Below, piece after piece: positions 38,302 to 38,637 of a DNA stretch of 38,637 bases (within the stretch, counting starts at the first letter, position 1; every line of letters begins with the position of its first letter). Both the position numbers and the translations under genes were made by a program. Origin of the DNA: Halorhodospira sp. (lineage in GTDB: Bacteria > Pseudomonadota > Gammaproteobacteria > Nitrococcales > Halorhodospiraceae); assembly GCA_007121755.1 (NCBI GenBank), contig SKJZ01000217.1, forward strand, positions 1 to 38,637. The letters are read 5' to 3'. The notes beneath the pieces are model-generated. The model did no database searches. It had not been told where the DNA came from and worked only from the letters and a program-made list of their open reading frames with translations.

Positions 38302-38637
38302 TCAGGAATCGTTTTCCGGCTTTCGCTTCGGATCGCCGTTGTCCACGGCGGCGTCCGGCACATCGATATCGGGTATCTCCGTCTCCCCGATATCTCCGCC
38401 CAACACCCGGACCGCGGTGCAAAGCTCCTCGATACGCCGGTCCGTGGTGTGGATATGATCGAGAATGGCGTTGACCGCCTGGGCCACCGGGTCGGGCATA
38501 TCGGTGGTGCCGTAGGCGTCGAAGCCGATCCGCCGCGCCACCTGCGCCCGCCGGTCAGTGTCCGGCGCCCGCCGCCCCACTTGGCGCGCCGGTATGCCCA
38601 CCATGGTGGCGCCCGCCGGCACATCTTTCAGGACGAC
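38302..38637 (-). CDS. cysE: Serine O-acetyltransferase, C-terminal part (runs off window)
   Basis: End of the enzyme that acetylates serine for cysteine synthesis. The visible frame opens VVLKDVPAGATMVGIPARQVG, the end of the left-handed beta-helix (hexapeptide-repeat) domain typical of CysE. After that follows a longer C-terminal extension of about 85 residues, with a helical segment (PVAQAVNAILDHIHTTDRRIEEL) and an acidic tail. The beginning of the gene lies beyond 38637. Assignment as CysE rather than another hexapeptide transferase rests on the PAGATMVGIPAR motif and the neighbouring isc context. The 81-bp gap to iscA is too short for iscR. Confidence 0.88.
   Translation of the reverse strand, partial: VVLKDVPAGATMVGIPARQVGRRAPDTDRRAQVARRIGFDAYGTTDMPDPVAQAVNAILDHIHTTDRRIEELCTAVRVLGGDIGETEIPDIDVPDAAVDNGDPKRKPENDS

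Overview
The window looks like a contiguous piece of a moderately GC-rich gammaproteobacterial chromosome. The evidence is the tpiA-secG-tRNA-Leu(GAG) and ftsH-folP-glmM order, the carA-carB-greA operon, and the ndk-rlmN-pilW-rodZ-hisS-yfgM-bamB order. Acidic Pro/Ala or Asp/Glu-rich segments (SecG tail, NfeD insert) and separate nuoC and nuoD genes fit a Chromatiales/Ectothiorhodospiraceae-like, possibly salt-adapted lineage. That placement is inference. Nearly all genes are housekeeping; no phage, insertion sequence, CRISPR array or classical island is visible.

Layout, left to right. Positions 1-9922 (minus) hold the respiratory complex I operon nuoA to nuoK plus the start of nuoL, tightly packed with overlapping stops and starts. 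At 10033-10348 lie a perfect 10-bp inverted repeat in the presumed nuo promoter, a hairpin, and a tRNA-Leu gene with its own promoter. Positions 10349-17005 (minus) carry secG, tpiA, glmM, folP, ftsH, rlmE and a small membrane protein gene. yhbY is on the plus strand at 17017. Positions 17315-22621 (minus) hold the pyrimidine/arginine operon carA-carB-greA-DUF4149, preceded by a leader that looks like a transcription attenuator. Positions 22962-26018 (plus) hold an ABC-2 exporter pair and nicotinate phosphoribosyltransferase. Positions 26042-29531 (minus) hold an H-NS-like gene, pdxH, an NfeD-type membrane protease and adk. A secreted pentapeptide-repeat protein is at 29676-30554 (plus). Positions 30535-38637 (minus) hold cysE (partial), iscA, ndk, rlmN, pilW, rodZ, hisS, yfgM, bamB and an NRDE/TANGO2-family gene.

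The most unusual content is a two-copy non-coding element. Copies lie at 13037-13267 (between folP and glmM) and 26532-26677 (between pdxH and the H-NS gene). Each has very long perfect inverted-repeat arms (53 and 47 bp). The innermost bases of the arms and the core between them are shared, but most of each arm is copy-specific. Inside the core are short hairpins whose stems differ but whose loops are nearly constant (GGGA or TGGA). Both copies start 7-11 bp after a stop codon. The second notable system is the carA leader: an intrinsic terminator is embedded inside a 56-60 codon leader frame whose stop overlaps the carA start, the arrangement expected for pyrBI-style, pyrimidine-sensitive attenuation. 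The third is the apparent erosion of the isc and ispG/der synteny block around iscA and hisS.
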